64,000 nucleotides of DNA from Novosphingobium aquimarinum (GTDB lineage: Bacteria > Pseudomonadota > Alphaproteobacteria > Sphingomonadales > Sphingomonadaceae). This document shows, piece after piece, positions 23,386-31,587 of the stretch (position 1 is its first letter; each line of letters starts with the position of its first letter). Location of the stretch: assembly GCF_009746585.1 (NCBI RefSeq), contig NZ_WRPO01000011.1, positions 1 through 64,000 of the forward strand, in the 5' to 3' direction. The position numbers and the translations under genes were made by a program. Below the pieces are notes generated by a model, which had not been told where the DNA came from, searched no databases, and was given only the letters and a program-made list of their open reading frames with translations.

Positions 23386-25917
23386 CTAGATCTCGGGCAA
23401 GCGCTGCTCGGCAAAGCCCCAACCGGCCAGCGCCTTGTGGCCCCCGCGCTCGATGAGATCGTCGGCATCGTCGATGGTGAAGGCGTTCGCCTTGTCGAAG
23501 CCATCGAGTTCGTCCCACGCGATCGGCACCGCGACGGGCGCACCTTCGCGCGAGCGGGCGGAATAAGGCAGGACGGCCGTGGCGCCGCGCTGGTTGCGCA
23601 GCCAGTCGATGAAGATCTTGCCCTTGCGCTTGGCCTTGCTCATCGTCGCGACGAAGCGATCGGGCTCGGCCATCGCCAGCGCTTCGGAAAAGCGCCGCGA
23701 AAAGTCCTTGTGGGCATCCCACGAATGGCCGGGCACCAGCGGCACGACCACGTGGACGCCCTTCCCGCCCGAGAGCATCGCAAAGCTGGTGAGCCCGATC
23801 TCGGCAAGGCGCTTGCGAATGTCGACGGCGGCGGCTTTCACGTCGCCGAAATCGAGGCCTTCATCGGGATCGAGATCGAAGATCATACGGTCGGGCAGCT
23901 CCACGTCCCCCGTGCGCGCGCCCCAGCCGTGGAATTCGATCGTCCCCATCTGCACGCACTGGAGCAGGCCGCGCGCGTCCTCGACGTAGAGATAATCCTC
24001 GCTGCCGCCGTCCTTCTCGCGGATCGGAACGTGCTTGACGCCGTTGCCGAACCCGCCGCTGTCGTGCTTCTGGAAGAAGCATTTCTTCGCGCGCCCTTGC
24101 GGACAGCGGACCAGGCTGATCGGGCGCTCGGCGGCGAACGGCAGCATCAGCGTCGCGACATCGGCGTAGTAATCGGCGAGCTGGCCCTTGGTCTGCCCGC
24201 TTTCGGGAAACACCACGCGGTCGCGGCTGCTGATCTCGATATCGGGCTTGGCGCGCGGCGGCTTGGCCTTCGTCTCCGGCTTGACCGCCTTGGCCGGTTT
24301 GTCCGCGCGCAGGCCTAGGAAGCTACCGTGGCGAACGCGGCCTTCCGAGGTGAATTCGGCAAAGGCGATCTCGGCCACCAGCTTGGGCGTCACCCAGCTC
24401 GCGCCGCGCGCATCGGTGCGCGGGACGTCGAGCGGCGGCGTCTTGCGCGCCAGCCCGCGCATCTTGCCGGCAAGGTCGTCCATCGTATCGGCATCGAAGC
24501 CGGTGCCGACTTTGCCTTTGTAGACAAGCTCGCCCTTTTGCTTCTGCGCCAGCAGCAGCGAGGCGAACGGGCGCCCCTTGGCGCTGGACTTGCTCCAGCC
24601 GACCACCACGAATTCCTGTCGGTTGGTGCACTTGACCTTGAGCCAGGACTTGCTGCGTCGACCGCGATAGGGGGCATCGGCCTTCTTGCAGATGATCCCT
24701 TCCTGCCCGGCATCGCACATCGCCTTGAGCAGCTTCTCGCCCGCGCCGATGACGTGATCGGCGACGCGCACCGGCGGCTCGGCTTCGGCCAGCAGCGCTT
24801 CGAGCCGTTCCTTGCGTTCGATGTTGGTGCGCTCGGTGAGGTCGGCACCGTCGATCTCGAGCAAGTCGAAGGCGTGCAGTTCCAGCTTGTCCTTGCTGGT
24901 CTGCGAGCCATGGCCGCGCTTGAGCACCTCCTGCAAAGCGGAAAAGCTGGGATTGCCGTCCTTGCCGTAAGCGACGATCTCGCCGTCGATCAGGCAGGGC
25001 GGCAAATCGAGCGCGGCGATCGCGTCTGCGAGCGGCCCGAACTTGTCGGTCCAGTCGTGGCCGTTGCGGGTATAGACCGAAACCTTATCACCCGCCGCCG
25101 CGATCAGCGCGCGATAGCCGTCGAACTTGATTTCGTGGATCCAGTCGTTGCCGGTAGGCACGGTATCGACCAGCGTCGCCAGTTGCGGCGAGCGGAACTT
25201 GGGGGGCTTGCCCGAGCGGGCCTTGGCTTTCTTGCGCGGTGCCTTGGCCTCGTCCGCGTTGTGATCCGCCGCCTTTTCCATCTGAGCGGCGAACGCTTTG
25301 CCCTTCTTGCCTTGAAGCGAGAATTCGCCCGCCTTGTCGGCCTCGATCTCGGCCATCGAGCGGCCGGTGAGCACGCTGGTCAATTCATGCTCGACGAGCT
25401 TGTCGCCGTCCTGCGCGAACTCGTCCTTCACCTTGCGCAGCAGCCAGTTCTCGCGTTTTTCGTTGCCGCGCGGCTTCATTCGCACGAGCAGCCATTCGCC
25501 CTTCATCCGCTCGCCCGCGAGGGTGAAGTGCAAGTGTCCCTCGTCTAGATCCTTGGCGCTCTTGCCCGGGATCGGCGACCAGGTGCCCTTGTCCCACAGC
25601 ATCACCGTGCCGCCGCCGTATTCGGCCTTGGGAATGCCGCCTTCGAATTCGGCATAGGCCATCGGATGATCTTCGGTGCGCACCGCCAGGCGCTTGTCAT
25701 CGGGATCGGGGCTCGGCCCCTTGGTCACCGCCCACGACTTCAGCACGCCGTCGACTTCCAGCCGCAAGTCCCAGTGCAGCCGCGTCGCCGCGTGCTTCTG
25801 GACGATGAACAAGTTGCCGCCCTTCGAAGCGCCGCGTTTGCCCGCCGGTTCCTTGGTCTTTCCGAAATCGCGCTTGCGGTTGTATTCGGCGAGCGGATCG
25901 GCGGCTTTCGCGCTCAT
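23386..25917 (-). CDS. ligD: Multifunctional non-homologous end-joining DNA ligase LigD
   Basis: LigD processes and joins DNA ends with Ku. The 843-residue product has the full three-domain order. The phosphoesterase domain (about 35-190) shows HWDLRLEVDGVLKSWAVTKG with His48 and Asp50. The ATP-dependent ligase domain (about 240-540) shows EIKFDGYRAL with Lys264. The polymerase domain (about 560-843) shows MIFDLDPDEGLDFGDVK with the catalytic Asp pair. It overlaps the mgtC-like gene by four bases (ATGA) and completes the ku-mgtC-ligD operon. Confidence 0.97.
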   Translation of the reverse strand: MSAKAADPLAEYNRKRDFGKTKEPAGKRGASKGGNLFIVQKHAATRLHWDLRLEVDGVLKSWAVTKGPSPDPDDKRLAVRTEDHPMAYAEFEGGIPKAEYGGGTVMLWDKGTWSPIPGKSAKDLDEGHLHFTLAGERMKGEWLLVRMKPRGNEKRENWLLRKVKDEFAQDGDKLVEHELTSVLTGRSMAEIEADKAGEFSLQGKKGKAFAAQMEKAADHNADEAKAPRKKAKARSGKPPKFRSPQLATLVDTVPTGNDWIHEIKFDGYRALIAAAGDKVSVYTRNGHDWTDKFGPLADAIAALDLPPCLIDGEIVAYGKDGNPSFSALQEVLKRGHGSQTSKDKLELHAFDLLEIDGADLTERTNIERKERLEALLAEAEPPVRVADHVIGAGEKLLKAMCDAGQEGIICKKADAPYRGRRSKSWLKVKCTNRQEFVVVGWSKSSAKGRPFASLLLAQKQKGELVYKGKVGTGFDADTMDDLAGKMRGLARKTPPLDVPRTDARGASWVTPKLVAEIAFAEFTSEGRVRHGSFLGLRADKPAKAVKPETKAKPPRAKPDIEISSRDRVVFPESGQTKGQLADYYADVATLMLPFAAERPISLVRCPQGRAKKCFFQKHDSGGFGNGVKHVPIREKDGGSEDYLYVEDARGLLQCVQMGTIEFHGWGARTGDVELPDRMIFDLDPDEGLDFGDVKAAAVDIRKRLAEIGLTSFAMLSGGKGVHVVVPLVPGHSWDAHKDFSRRFSEALAMAEPDRFVATMSKAKRKGKIFIDWLRNQRGATAVLPYSARSREGAPVAVPIAWDELDGFDKANAFTIDDADDLIERGGHKALAGWGFAEQRLPEI

Positions 25918-26402
25918 TGGCTTTCGTCCTTCCTACCCAAGGTGCGATCCTCGTCGAACAGGTGATGCTCGACCACGCGCAGCACCGTCATCATCAGCAG
26001 GCTGACGATCGTGCCGGTCACGACAAGCGGCCACTGGCCCGCTCCACAGGCGATGCCGATCACCGCCGTCAGCCACAAATGCGCCGCGGTCGTGAGGTTG
26101 TGCAGCCGCCCGCGACTGAATACGATCAAGCCCGCGCCGATGATGCCGACGAAAGCCCCGATCGCTTCGTAGAGCCGCAAGGGATCGATCCGCGAGCCAT
26201 CGAGCTGGTTGTAGAGCGCCATCATCGACACGACCGTCGCCGATGCGGAAACGCAGATCAGCCCGTGCGTCCGCATTCCCGCGGCATGTCCCCGCGATTC
26301 GCGGTCGAGGCCGAGAATCAGTCCGATCACCGCGGCCACGCCAAGGCGCAGCAGGATCTCGAAATCGAGGAATTCGATCCCGACCGGAGCATTGAGCTGC
26401 AC
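25914..26402 (-). CDS. MgtC/SapB-family membrane protein
   Basis: The 162-residue product starts at a GTG three codons after the ku stop and overlaps ligD by four bases, so all three genes are translationally coupled. It has four or five hydrophobic helices and the family start motif LRLGVAAVIGLILGLDRESR with the conserved Asp-Arg-Glu. A glycine-rich helix GAFVGIIGAGLIVFSRG follows. MgtC-like proteins affect magnesium starvation or virulence in pathogens, but short forms like this have no defined role. Its place inside an NHEJ operon is unusual. Confidence 0.85.
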   Translation of the reverse strand: MQLNAPVGIEFLDFEILLRLGVAAVIGLILGLDRESRGHAAGMRTHGLICVSASATVVSMMALYNQLDGSRIDPLRLYEAIGAFVGIIGAGLIVFSRGRLHNLTTAAHLWLTAVIGIACGAGQWPLVVTGTIVSLLMMTVLRVVEHHLFDEDRTLGRKDESQ

Positions 26403-26407
26403 GGCCT

Positions 26408-27307
26408 TCAGGCCTGCTTGCGGGTCCGCGATCCGGACCCGGTCTTGCTACTGGATGTTTTGGTCGCGCGCTTCGCCGCGGGTTTCTTGGCCGCCGTGCG
26501 CTTCGTCGAGGATTTCGCATCTCCATCGACCGACTTCTTGAGCGCGGCCATCAGATCGATGACGTTCGAGCCCGAAGCCTCGGAGGGCTCTTCCACATCC
26601 TCGAGGATCTTCTTGCCTTTGGCCTTGGCCTTCTTCTCGACCAGCGCCTTGAGCGCTTCGACGTAGCGATCCTCGAACTCGCCCGCATCGAACGGCGCGG
26701 TCTTCTTGTCGATCAGCGTCGTCGCCAGATCGAGGAGTTCGGGATCGGGTTTTTCCTCAGGGATTTCGGCGAAGTAGCTCTGCGCGCGGCGCACTTCGTC
26801 GGCGTAGCGCAGGGTTTCGAGGACGATCCCCTTGCCGCAGGGTTTGAGGCTGACCAGCATCTCGCGCCCGCGCACCGAAAGCTGACCGAGCGCCACTTTG
26901 CCGGCCTTACGCAGCGCTTCGCGCAGCACGATGAAGGCTTCGTCGGCCAGATCGTCGGCAGGCACGACGAAGTAGGGCTTTTCGAAATAGAACACGTCGA
27001 TCTCATGCTGATCGACGAACTGAACGAGTTCCAGCGTCTTGCGGCTTTCGATCTTGACCGCCTCGATCTCGTCTTCTTCGAGCAGAACGTAATTGCCCTT
27101 CGAGATTTCGTAGCCCTTGACGATGTCGTCGCGGTCGATCGGGCCAATGCCCTGCACCACTTTTTCGTACGAAATCGGCTTGCCGGAAGGTTCGTGGATC
27201 TGGCGGAAGCTGATCGAGGCGCCGGACCGTGTCGCGGGATAGATCTCGACCGGAATCGAGACCAGTGCCAGCCGTATCTGTCCCTGCCAATACGCGCGCG
27301 CTGCCAT
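26408..27307 (-). CDS. ku: Bacterial Ku, end-binding protein of NHEJ
   Basis: The ATG at 27305-27307 (MAARAYWQGQIRLALVSIPV) is the normal Ku start. The 299-residue product carries the Ku core to about residue 250, with IHEPSGKPISYEKVVQGI, ESRKTLELVQFVDQHEID and FYFEKPYFVVPADD. A Lys/Arg/Ser-rich tail of about 45 residues (AAKKPAAKRATKTSSSKTG) follows, as in Ku proteins that thread along DNA. Ku homodimers ring the DNA end and recruit LigD, encoded 490 bp downstream. The operon reads ku, mgtC-like, ligD. Confidence 0.97.
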   Translation of the reverse strand: MAARAYWQGQIRLALVSIPVEIYPATRSGASISFRQIHEPSGKPISYEKVVQGIGPIDRDDIVKGYEISKGNYVLLEEDEIEAVKIESRKTLELVQFVDQHEIDVFYFEKPYFVVPADDLADEAFIVLREALRKAGKVALGQLSVRGREMLVSLKPCGKGIVLETLRYADEVRRAQSYFAEIPEEKPDPELLDLATTLIDKKTAPFDAGEFEDRYVEALKALVEKKAKAKGKKILEDVEEPSEASGSNVIDLMAALKKSVDGDAKSSTKRTAAKKPAAKRATKTSSSKTGSGSRTRKQA

Positions 27308-27419
27308 GGAATGAGTTCCTTTCCGGGACTCCATAGCTCACGAAGAGCCGCAGAGTTCCCGGAAAGGCCGGTTTCGGGAACGCCCAAAGAGGCGCGGCGG
27401 CCGTTCCCAATCCCGGATG

Positions 27420-27617
27420 TCAGCCATCCCCGCCGTTTTCGGCGTGGAATGGCCTCTGTTCCGCCTCATCGAGGAGGCGAACGAGAGCTCCGTTATGGTT
27501 GCACATCGAAAGGCCGTAGAGCGCGAAGCCCTGGAGCGCGGACTCGCCGGTGAACGACCGACGCGGCTGCGCGGCGCGGGATGACTGCGATGGCATTCTT
27601 GGCGCATTCATCATCAA
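27420..27617 (-). CDS. Possible small protein (65 aa) between ku and tonB
   Basis: The frame starts ATGATGATGAAT with AAGGA and GG about nine bases upstream, a better ribosome-binding site than many confirmed genes here. The product is basic at the N-terminus and has GESALQGFALYGLSMC and NHNGALVRLLDEAEQR. No family recognised. Third codon positions are G/C-rich after codon 15, which supports coding. It may be a small regulator or noise. Confidence 0.42.
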   Translation of the reverse strand: MMMNAPRMPSQSSRAAQPRRSFTGESALQGFALYGLSMCNHNGALVRLLDEAEQRPFHAENGGDG

Positions 27618-27658
27618 CCACCTTTCCTTGGTTCGGCCGCTGGCGACCTCACAAACAT

Positions 27659-28327
27659 TCAGTCCGGGATCACCCAGGTCACGGCACTGCTGTAACTGCC
27701 CGTCGCCCGGGCGCCGTTCGCATCGGTTGCCGGTTCGAACCGGGCCCGTGCCGAAACGAACTTGCAGGTTGCCGCATCGAGCGTGGAGGACCCGCTGCTC
27801 GCGATCACGCGGCAGGCCTCGACTTTGCCGTTCGCGCTGACCGTCAGTTCGAAACGAACCGTGCCCTGCTCGCCCCGGCGCAGCGCCGAGGCCGGATAAT
27901 CATCGGTGCTGACCCATCCGGACGCGGCATTCTTCGGCCGCGCGGCCTTCGGCGGAATCCGCGACGGCGACGCTTCGGGGATGGGCGTGAACTGGGGGAT
28001 CTCGATCACCGCATCGACCGGGATACGCGGCGTCACCGGCAGAGGGTCGAAGATCGGCGCTTCCGGGCGCTGGGCCAGCGGCGGGGTCGGCAGCACGGTC
28101 ACGACGCTCTGGTCGGGGACCTTCTGCGAAGGCGTGATCTGGGGCTCGGGCGGCGGGGGCGGCGGCTCGATCGGGATGTTCCTCCCGGTGATGCCAGGCA
28201 CGATCCGATCGACATATTCGATACCGAGACCCGTCACGAGGGCGTAGAACGCTCCTGCATGAAGCGCCGCGACCGTAATCACCGTCGCCGCTCGTTTGCT
28301 GCCCAGTCCATTTTGCGCGTACGCCAT
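27659..28327 (-). CDS. tonB: TonB-type energy transducer
   Basis: The 222-residue product has one N-terminal membrane helix (ATVITVAALHAGAFYALVTG), a proline-rich periplasmic spacer (IEPPPPPPEPQITPS to about residue 135) and a C-terminal TonB domain: SALRRGEQGTVRFELTVSAN, VIASSGSSTLDAATCKFV and the Arg/Phe strand ARARFEPATDANGARATG. The fold joins ExbBD to outer-membrane TonB-dependent receptors. No exbBD genes are in the window. Sphingomonads usually carry several TonB copies for their many receptors, so partners are not clear. Confidence 0.92.
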   Translation of the reverse strand: MAYAQNGLGSKRAATVITVAALHAGAFYALVTGLGIEYVDRIVPGITGRNIPIEPPPPPPEPQITPSQKVPDQSVVTVLPTPPLAQRPEAPIFDPLPVTPRIPVDAVIEIPQFTPIPEASPSRIPPKAARPKNAASGWVSTDDYPASALRRGEQGTVRFELTVSANGKVEACRVIASSGSSTLDAATCKFVSARARFEPATDANGARATGSYSSAVTWVIPD

Positions 28328-28417
28328 GGGGCATCCTCTCCGTTACCGCGCTCCTCATCTGCAACTGAGCGCAAACGGGGCACGGCTTATGAGTAAGCTA
28401 GCACAGACAGCTGAGAT

Positions 28418-28449
28418 GAAAACCCTTTTTTACTAAGCAAAACAAGGGT
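28418..28449 (-). terminator. Weak candidate terminator after rpoN
   Basis: On the minus strand ACCCTT pairs with AAGGGT across a 16-nt loop, followed by TTTC. The stem is short, so it may be a partial terminator between rpoN and tonB. Confidence 0.35.
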
Positions 28450-28485
28450 CTAACTAACTGCCCTCACTATAATCATGCTTAGTAC

Positions 28486-29991
28486 TTATTGCATCGCAGC
28501 AATCTTCTTCTGCCGGCGGCGCTGGACCGAACTGCCCAGCCCGATCGCCTCTCGGTACTTGGCCACGGTCCGTCGGGCGAGGTCGTAACCCTTGGCCTTG
28601 AGCAGATCGACCAGCGCATCGTCGGATAGGATGTCCTTGGGATCCTCCGCATCGATCAGTTGGCGGATCGCGGATTTGACGGCTTCGGCCGATGCGGCGC
28701 CATCCGTCGCGGCAACGCCCGAAGTGAAGAAGTACTTGAGTTCAAAGGTCCCGCGCACGCAATGCAGGTACTTGTTCGAGGTCACGCGGCTGACCGTGGA
28801 TTCGTGCATACCGATCGCTTCGGCCACCGCGCGCAAGGTCAGCGGACGCAGTGCCGAGACGCCTTGGCGGAAGAAGCCTTCCTGCTGTTTGACCAGTTCG
28901 GTCGCGACTTTGAGAATGGTGCGCTGACGCTGGTCGAGCGCCTTGATCAGCCAGTTCGCATCTGCGAGCTTTTCCGAGAGCCAGCCACGCGCGGCCTTGT
29001 CGTCGCACGAAGTTTTCAGTTCGACGTAGTAGCCGCGATTGACCACGAGACGCGGCAGCGTCGCCTGGTTGAGCGAAATATTCCAGCCGCCCGAAGCCTG
29101 TTCGGTGATCAGCACGTCCGGAGTCACCGGGGCGCCGGGCTCGCCACCGAAGCGCAGACCCGGCTTGGGATCGTAAGCGCGCAGTTCGGCCATCATCTCG
29201 GCGAAGTCCTCGTCGTCGACCTGGCACAAGCGCTTGAGCCGCGCGACTTCGCCGCGCGCGAGCAGATCGAGATTCTCGAGCAGGCGCGCCATGCACGGGT
29301 CGTGACGGTCGACCTCGATCGCCTGCAGCGCGAGGCATTCGCCCAGATTGCGCGCGCCCACTCCGGTCGGTTCGAGCGATTGCACCAGCCGCAGCGCCGT
29401 GTCCGCCTCGGCGGCCTCGATCCCGAGATCGCCGGCGATCTCCTCGATCGTCGCGCGCAGATACCCCGCTTCGTCGAGCAGGCCGATGATGTAGCGGGCG
29501 ATCCCCGCGATTCGCGGATTCGGCGCCAGCGGCCCGACCTGCCCTTCGAGATGATCGGCGAGCGAGGTCGCGCCACCCGCGCGTTCGGTAATGTCGAGGC
29601 CCTCGCTGCCGGGGCCGGCGGCGCGGATCTCGCCACTCCAGTCGCCCCGCTCCCCATCGCCGCGTTCGCCGTCGCCGGTGTCACGGTCGACATCGACGGC
29701 CGTGCGGTCGATGTCGAGCGGGCGGTCGTCCTCGCCGCGGCCTTCGCCGATGAGTTGGTCGATGGGCGAGCTTTCCAGCGTGGTGCGGCGCGAATCGGGG
29801 TCGGCATCGTCAGGCGTTGCCGCCGCCTCGCCGCCACCGACATCGAGCAGGGGATTGGCCTCCAGCGCTTCGCCGATGAAGGTTTCGATCTCGAGATTGG
29901 ATAGCGCCAGCAGCTTGATCGCCTGCTGCAGCTGCGGCGTCATCACCAGCGACTGCGTTTGCCTCAGGTCGAGACGGGGCCCCAGCGCCAT
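28486..29991 (-). CDS. rpoN: RNA polymerase sigma-54 factor
   Basis: The 501-residue product has the three RpoN parts: region I (LDLRQTQSLVMTPQLQQAIK with Gln-rich activator-interacting helix), a very acidic linker (about 50-125), the core-binding domain (about 130-330) and the DNA-binding domain with helix-turn-helix LRAVAEAIGMHESTVSRVTS. The RpoN box DLARRTVAKYREAIGL lies near the C-terminus. It starts 27 bp after lptB, a conserved order in Proteobacteria. No activator gene is adjacent. Confidence 0.97.
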   Translation of the reverse strand: MALGPRLDLRQTQSLVMTPQLQQAIKLLALSNLEIETFIGEALEANPLLDVGGGEAAATPDDADPDSRRTTLESSPIDQLIGEGRGEDDRPLDIDRTAVDVDRDTGDGERGDGERGDWSGEIRAAGPGSEGLDITERAGGATSLADHLEGQVGPLAPNPRIAGIARYIIGLLDEAGYLRATIEEIAGDLGIEAAEADTALRLVQSLEPTGVGARNLGECLALQAIEVDRHDPCMARLLENLDLLARGEVARLKRLCQVDDEDFAEMMAELRAYDPKPGLRFGGEPGAPVTPDVLITEQASGGWNISLNQATLPRLVVNRGYYVELKTSCDDKAARGWLSEKLADANWLIKALDQRQRTILKVATELVKQQEGFFRQGVSALRPLTLRAVAEAIGMHESTVSRVTSNKYLHCVRGTFELKYFFTSGVAATDGAASAEAVKSAIRQLIDAEDPKDILSDDALVDLLKAKGYDLARRTVAKYREAIGLGSSVQRRRQKKIAAMQ

Positions 29992-30017
29992 GGTCTAGTC
30001 TGCCGTCGCGAGGTAAC

Positions 30018-30818
30018 TCACAAGGTGAAGCCCTCACCAAGATAGAGCCGACGCACGTTCTCGTCAGCGACCAGCGCGGCGGGGCTGCCCGCGAACAGCA
30101 CTTGGCCCCCGTAGATGATGCAGGCGCGATCGACGATGTCGAGCGTCTCACGCACGTTGTGATCGGTGATGAGCACGCCGATGCCGCGCGTCTTGAGGTC
30201 GCGCACCAGATCGCGGATATCGGAGATCGAGAGCGGATCGATGCCCGCGAAGGGCTCGTCGAGCAGCATGATCGAAGGCTTTGCCGCCAGCGCGCGCGCA
30301 ATTTCGCAGCGCCGCCGCTCGCCGCCCGAAAGCGCCATCGCCGGGCTGGAGCGCAGGCGCGTGAGGCCGAATTCATCGAGGAGCTTTTCCAGCTCCTGCT
30401 CGCGCACCGCCTTTTCGGGCTCCATCAGTTCGAGCACGGCACCGATGTTCTGCTCCACGGTCAGGCCGCGAAAGATCGAGGTTTCCTGCGGCAAATAACC
30501 AAGGCCGAGAATGGCGCGGCGGTACATCGGTAACCGCGTCACATCGATGCCGTCCATCAGAATACGGCCCGAATCGGGGCGGACCAGCCCCATGATCGAA
30601 TAGAAGCAGGTCGTCTTGCCCGCGCCGTTGGGGCCAAGCAGTCCGAGAACTTCGCCCTTCGCCACCGACAGCGAAATGTCGGTCAACACCGCGCGCTTGT
30701 CGTAGCTCTTGGCGATCGAGACGACCTCGAGGCCGCCGCGCTCGGCCAGCGCGTTGCTGTTCACGGCTTCGGCCTGATCGACTGGCGCCGTGGGATCGGG
30801 AAGGATGGTGTCGTTCAT
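30018..30818 (-). CDS. lptB: LPS export ABC transporter ATP-binding protein LptB
   Basis: LptB powers extraction of lipopolysaccharide by LptFG and passage over LptC-LptA. The 266-residue product shows Walker A (LGPNGAGKTTCFYSIM), the Q-loop GYLPQETSIFRGLTVEQN, the signature ALSGGERRRCEIARALA and Walker B (IMLLDEPFAGIDPLSI), with a His switch in LITDHNVRETLDIVDRA. The first 25 residues are a variable extension. It precedes rpoN in the common lptB-rpoN order; lptA and lptC are not in the window. Confidence 0.97.
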   Translation of the reverse strand: MNDTILPDPTAPVDQAEAVNSNALAERGGLEVVSIAKSYDKRAVLTDISLSVAKGEVLGLLGPNGAGKTTCFYSIMGLVRPDSGRILMDGIDVTRLPMYRRAILGLGYLPQETSIFRGLTVEQNIGAVLELMEPEKAVREQELEKLLDEFGLTRLRSSPAMALSGGERRRCEIARALAAKPSIMLLDEPFAGIDPLSISDIRDLVRDLKTRGIGVLITDHNVRETLDIVDRACIIYGGQVLFAGSPAALVADENVRRLYLGEGFTL

Positions 30819-31026
30819 GTTGCAGCCGATTCTAGGCAGCCCGCCCCCTCATCGCAAGCGCGGGCTTCACCGAAAGGCGTCAGATGGCAAGCTTCGTGCA
30901 TGGGGCGGTGAATTAGAGCGATGTCCTCGTGGCTTGCGCCTGCAATTGCAAAAATGGTAACAGCTGTTGAACAAACAACAATTTAATGCTCTGATAGAGT
31001 CGTCCGCTTCAAGGGAGACCTGCGCG

Positions 31027-31440
31027 ATGGATAAGGCCAGCCATACTGTCATGAGCGCCACTGCGGCCCCGACCCGCCCGACCGTATCGCGAACGAACGC
31101 CACATCGCGAACCAACGATTGGCGCCGACGGATGAGCGATCATATCGCCTATGCGCTGCTGGTCTATACTTCGCTGCAGATTTTCGTGACCATCGGCGCG
31201 CTCAAGTCCGGGAGCGGTTCGCTGCTGCCTTATCTTGCGCTCGTCATCCTGGTCGTCGCGATCATTCCCGCCTGCCGCCGATTCGAGCGCCGCTGGAACC
31301 GCCTGGACGACAGTCAGGCGAGCGATCCGATGCTGGAACCCTATTACAAGCGTGACCGGATGGCGCTCTGGCTGCTCGCGATCGGCTTGCCCTTCGCACT
31401 GACCGGCCTGTTCAAGGGCCTCACTTACGCCTTCGCCTGA
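31027..31440 (+). CDS. Small membrane protein, unknown (137 aa)
   Basis: The ATG at 31027 has a GGGAGA ribosome-binding site. An earlier in-frame ATG at 30967 lies in AT-rich leader DNA without one. The first 35 residues are basic and Ser/Thr/Arg-rich. Two pairs of hydrophobic segments follow: YALLVYTSLQIFVTIGAL, LLPYLALVILVVAIIPAC and later MALWLLAIGLPFALTGLF. I do not recognise a family. It is divergent from lptB. Confidence 0.72.
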   Translation: MDKASHTVMSATAAPTRPTVSRTNATSRTNDWRRRMSDHIAYALLVYTSLQIFVTIGALKSGSGSLLPYLALVILVVAIIPACRRFERRWNRLDDSQASDPMLEPYYKRDRMALWLLAIGLPFALTGLFKGLTYAFA

Positions 31441-31587
31441 TCGGCTTGCTCGACCGTAGCTGCGGCACGGCTTTCGCACCCCTCGACCACGCGGCCCCGA
31501 TTGCGGCGGGGCGCCAAGCTCCCTAGGTACGCGCGGGACGCATTTCCTCGCGCCGATCTGAAGGCCCGTTCGTGGCCGGGAGACATC

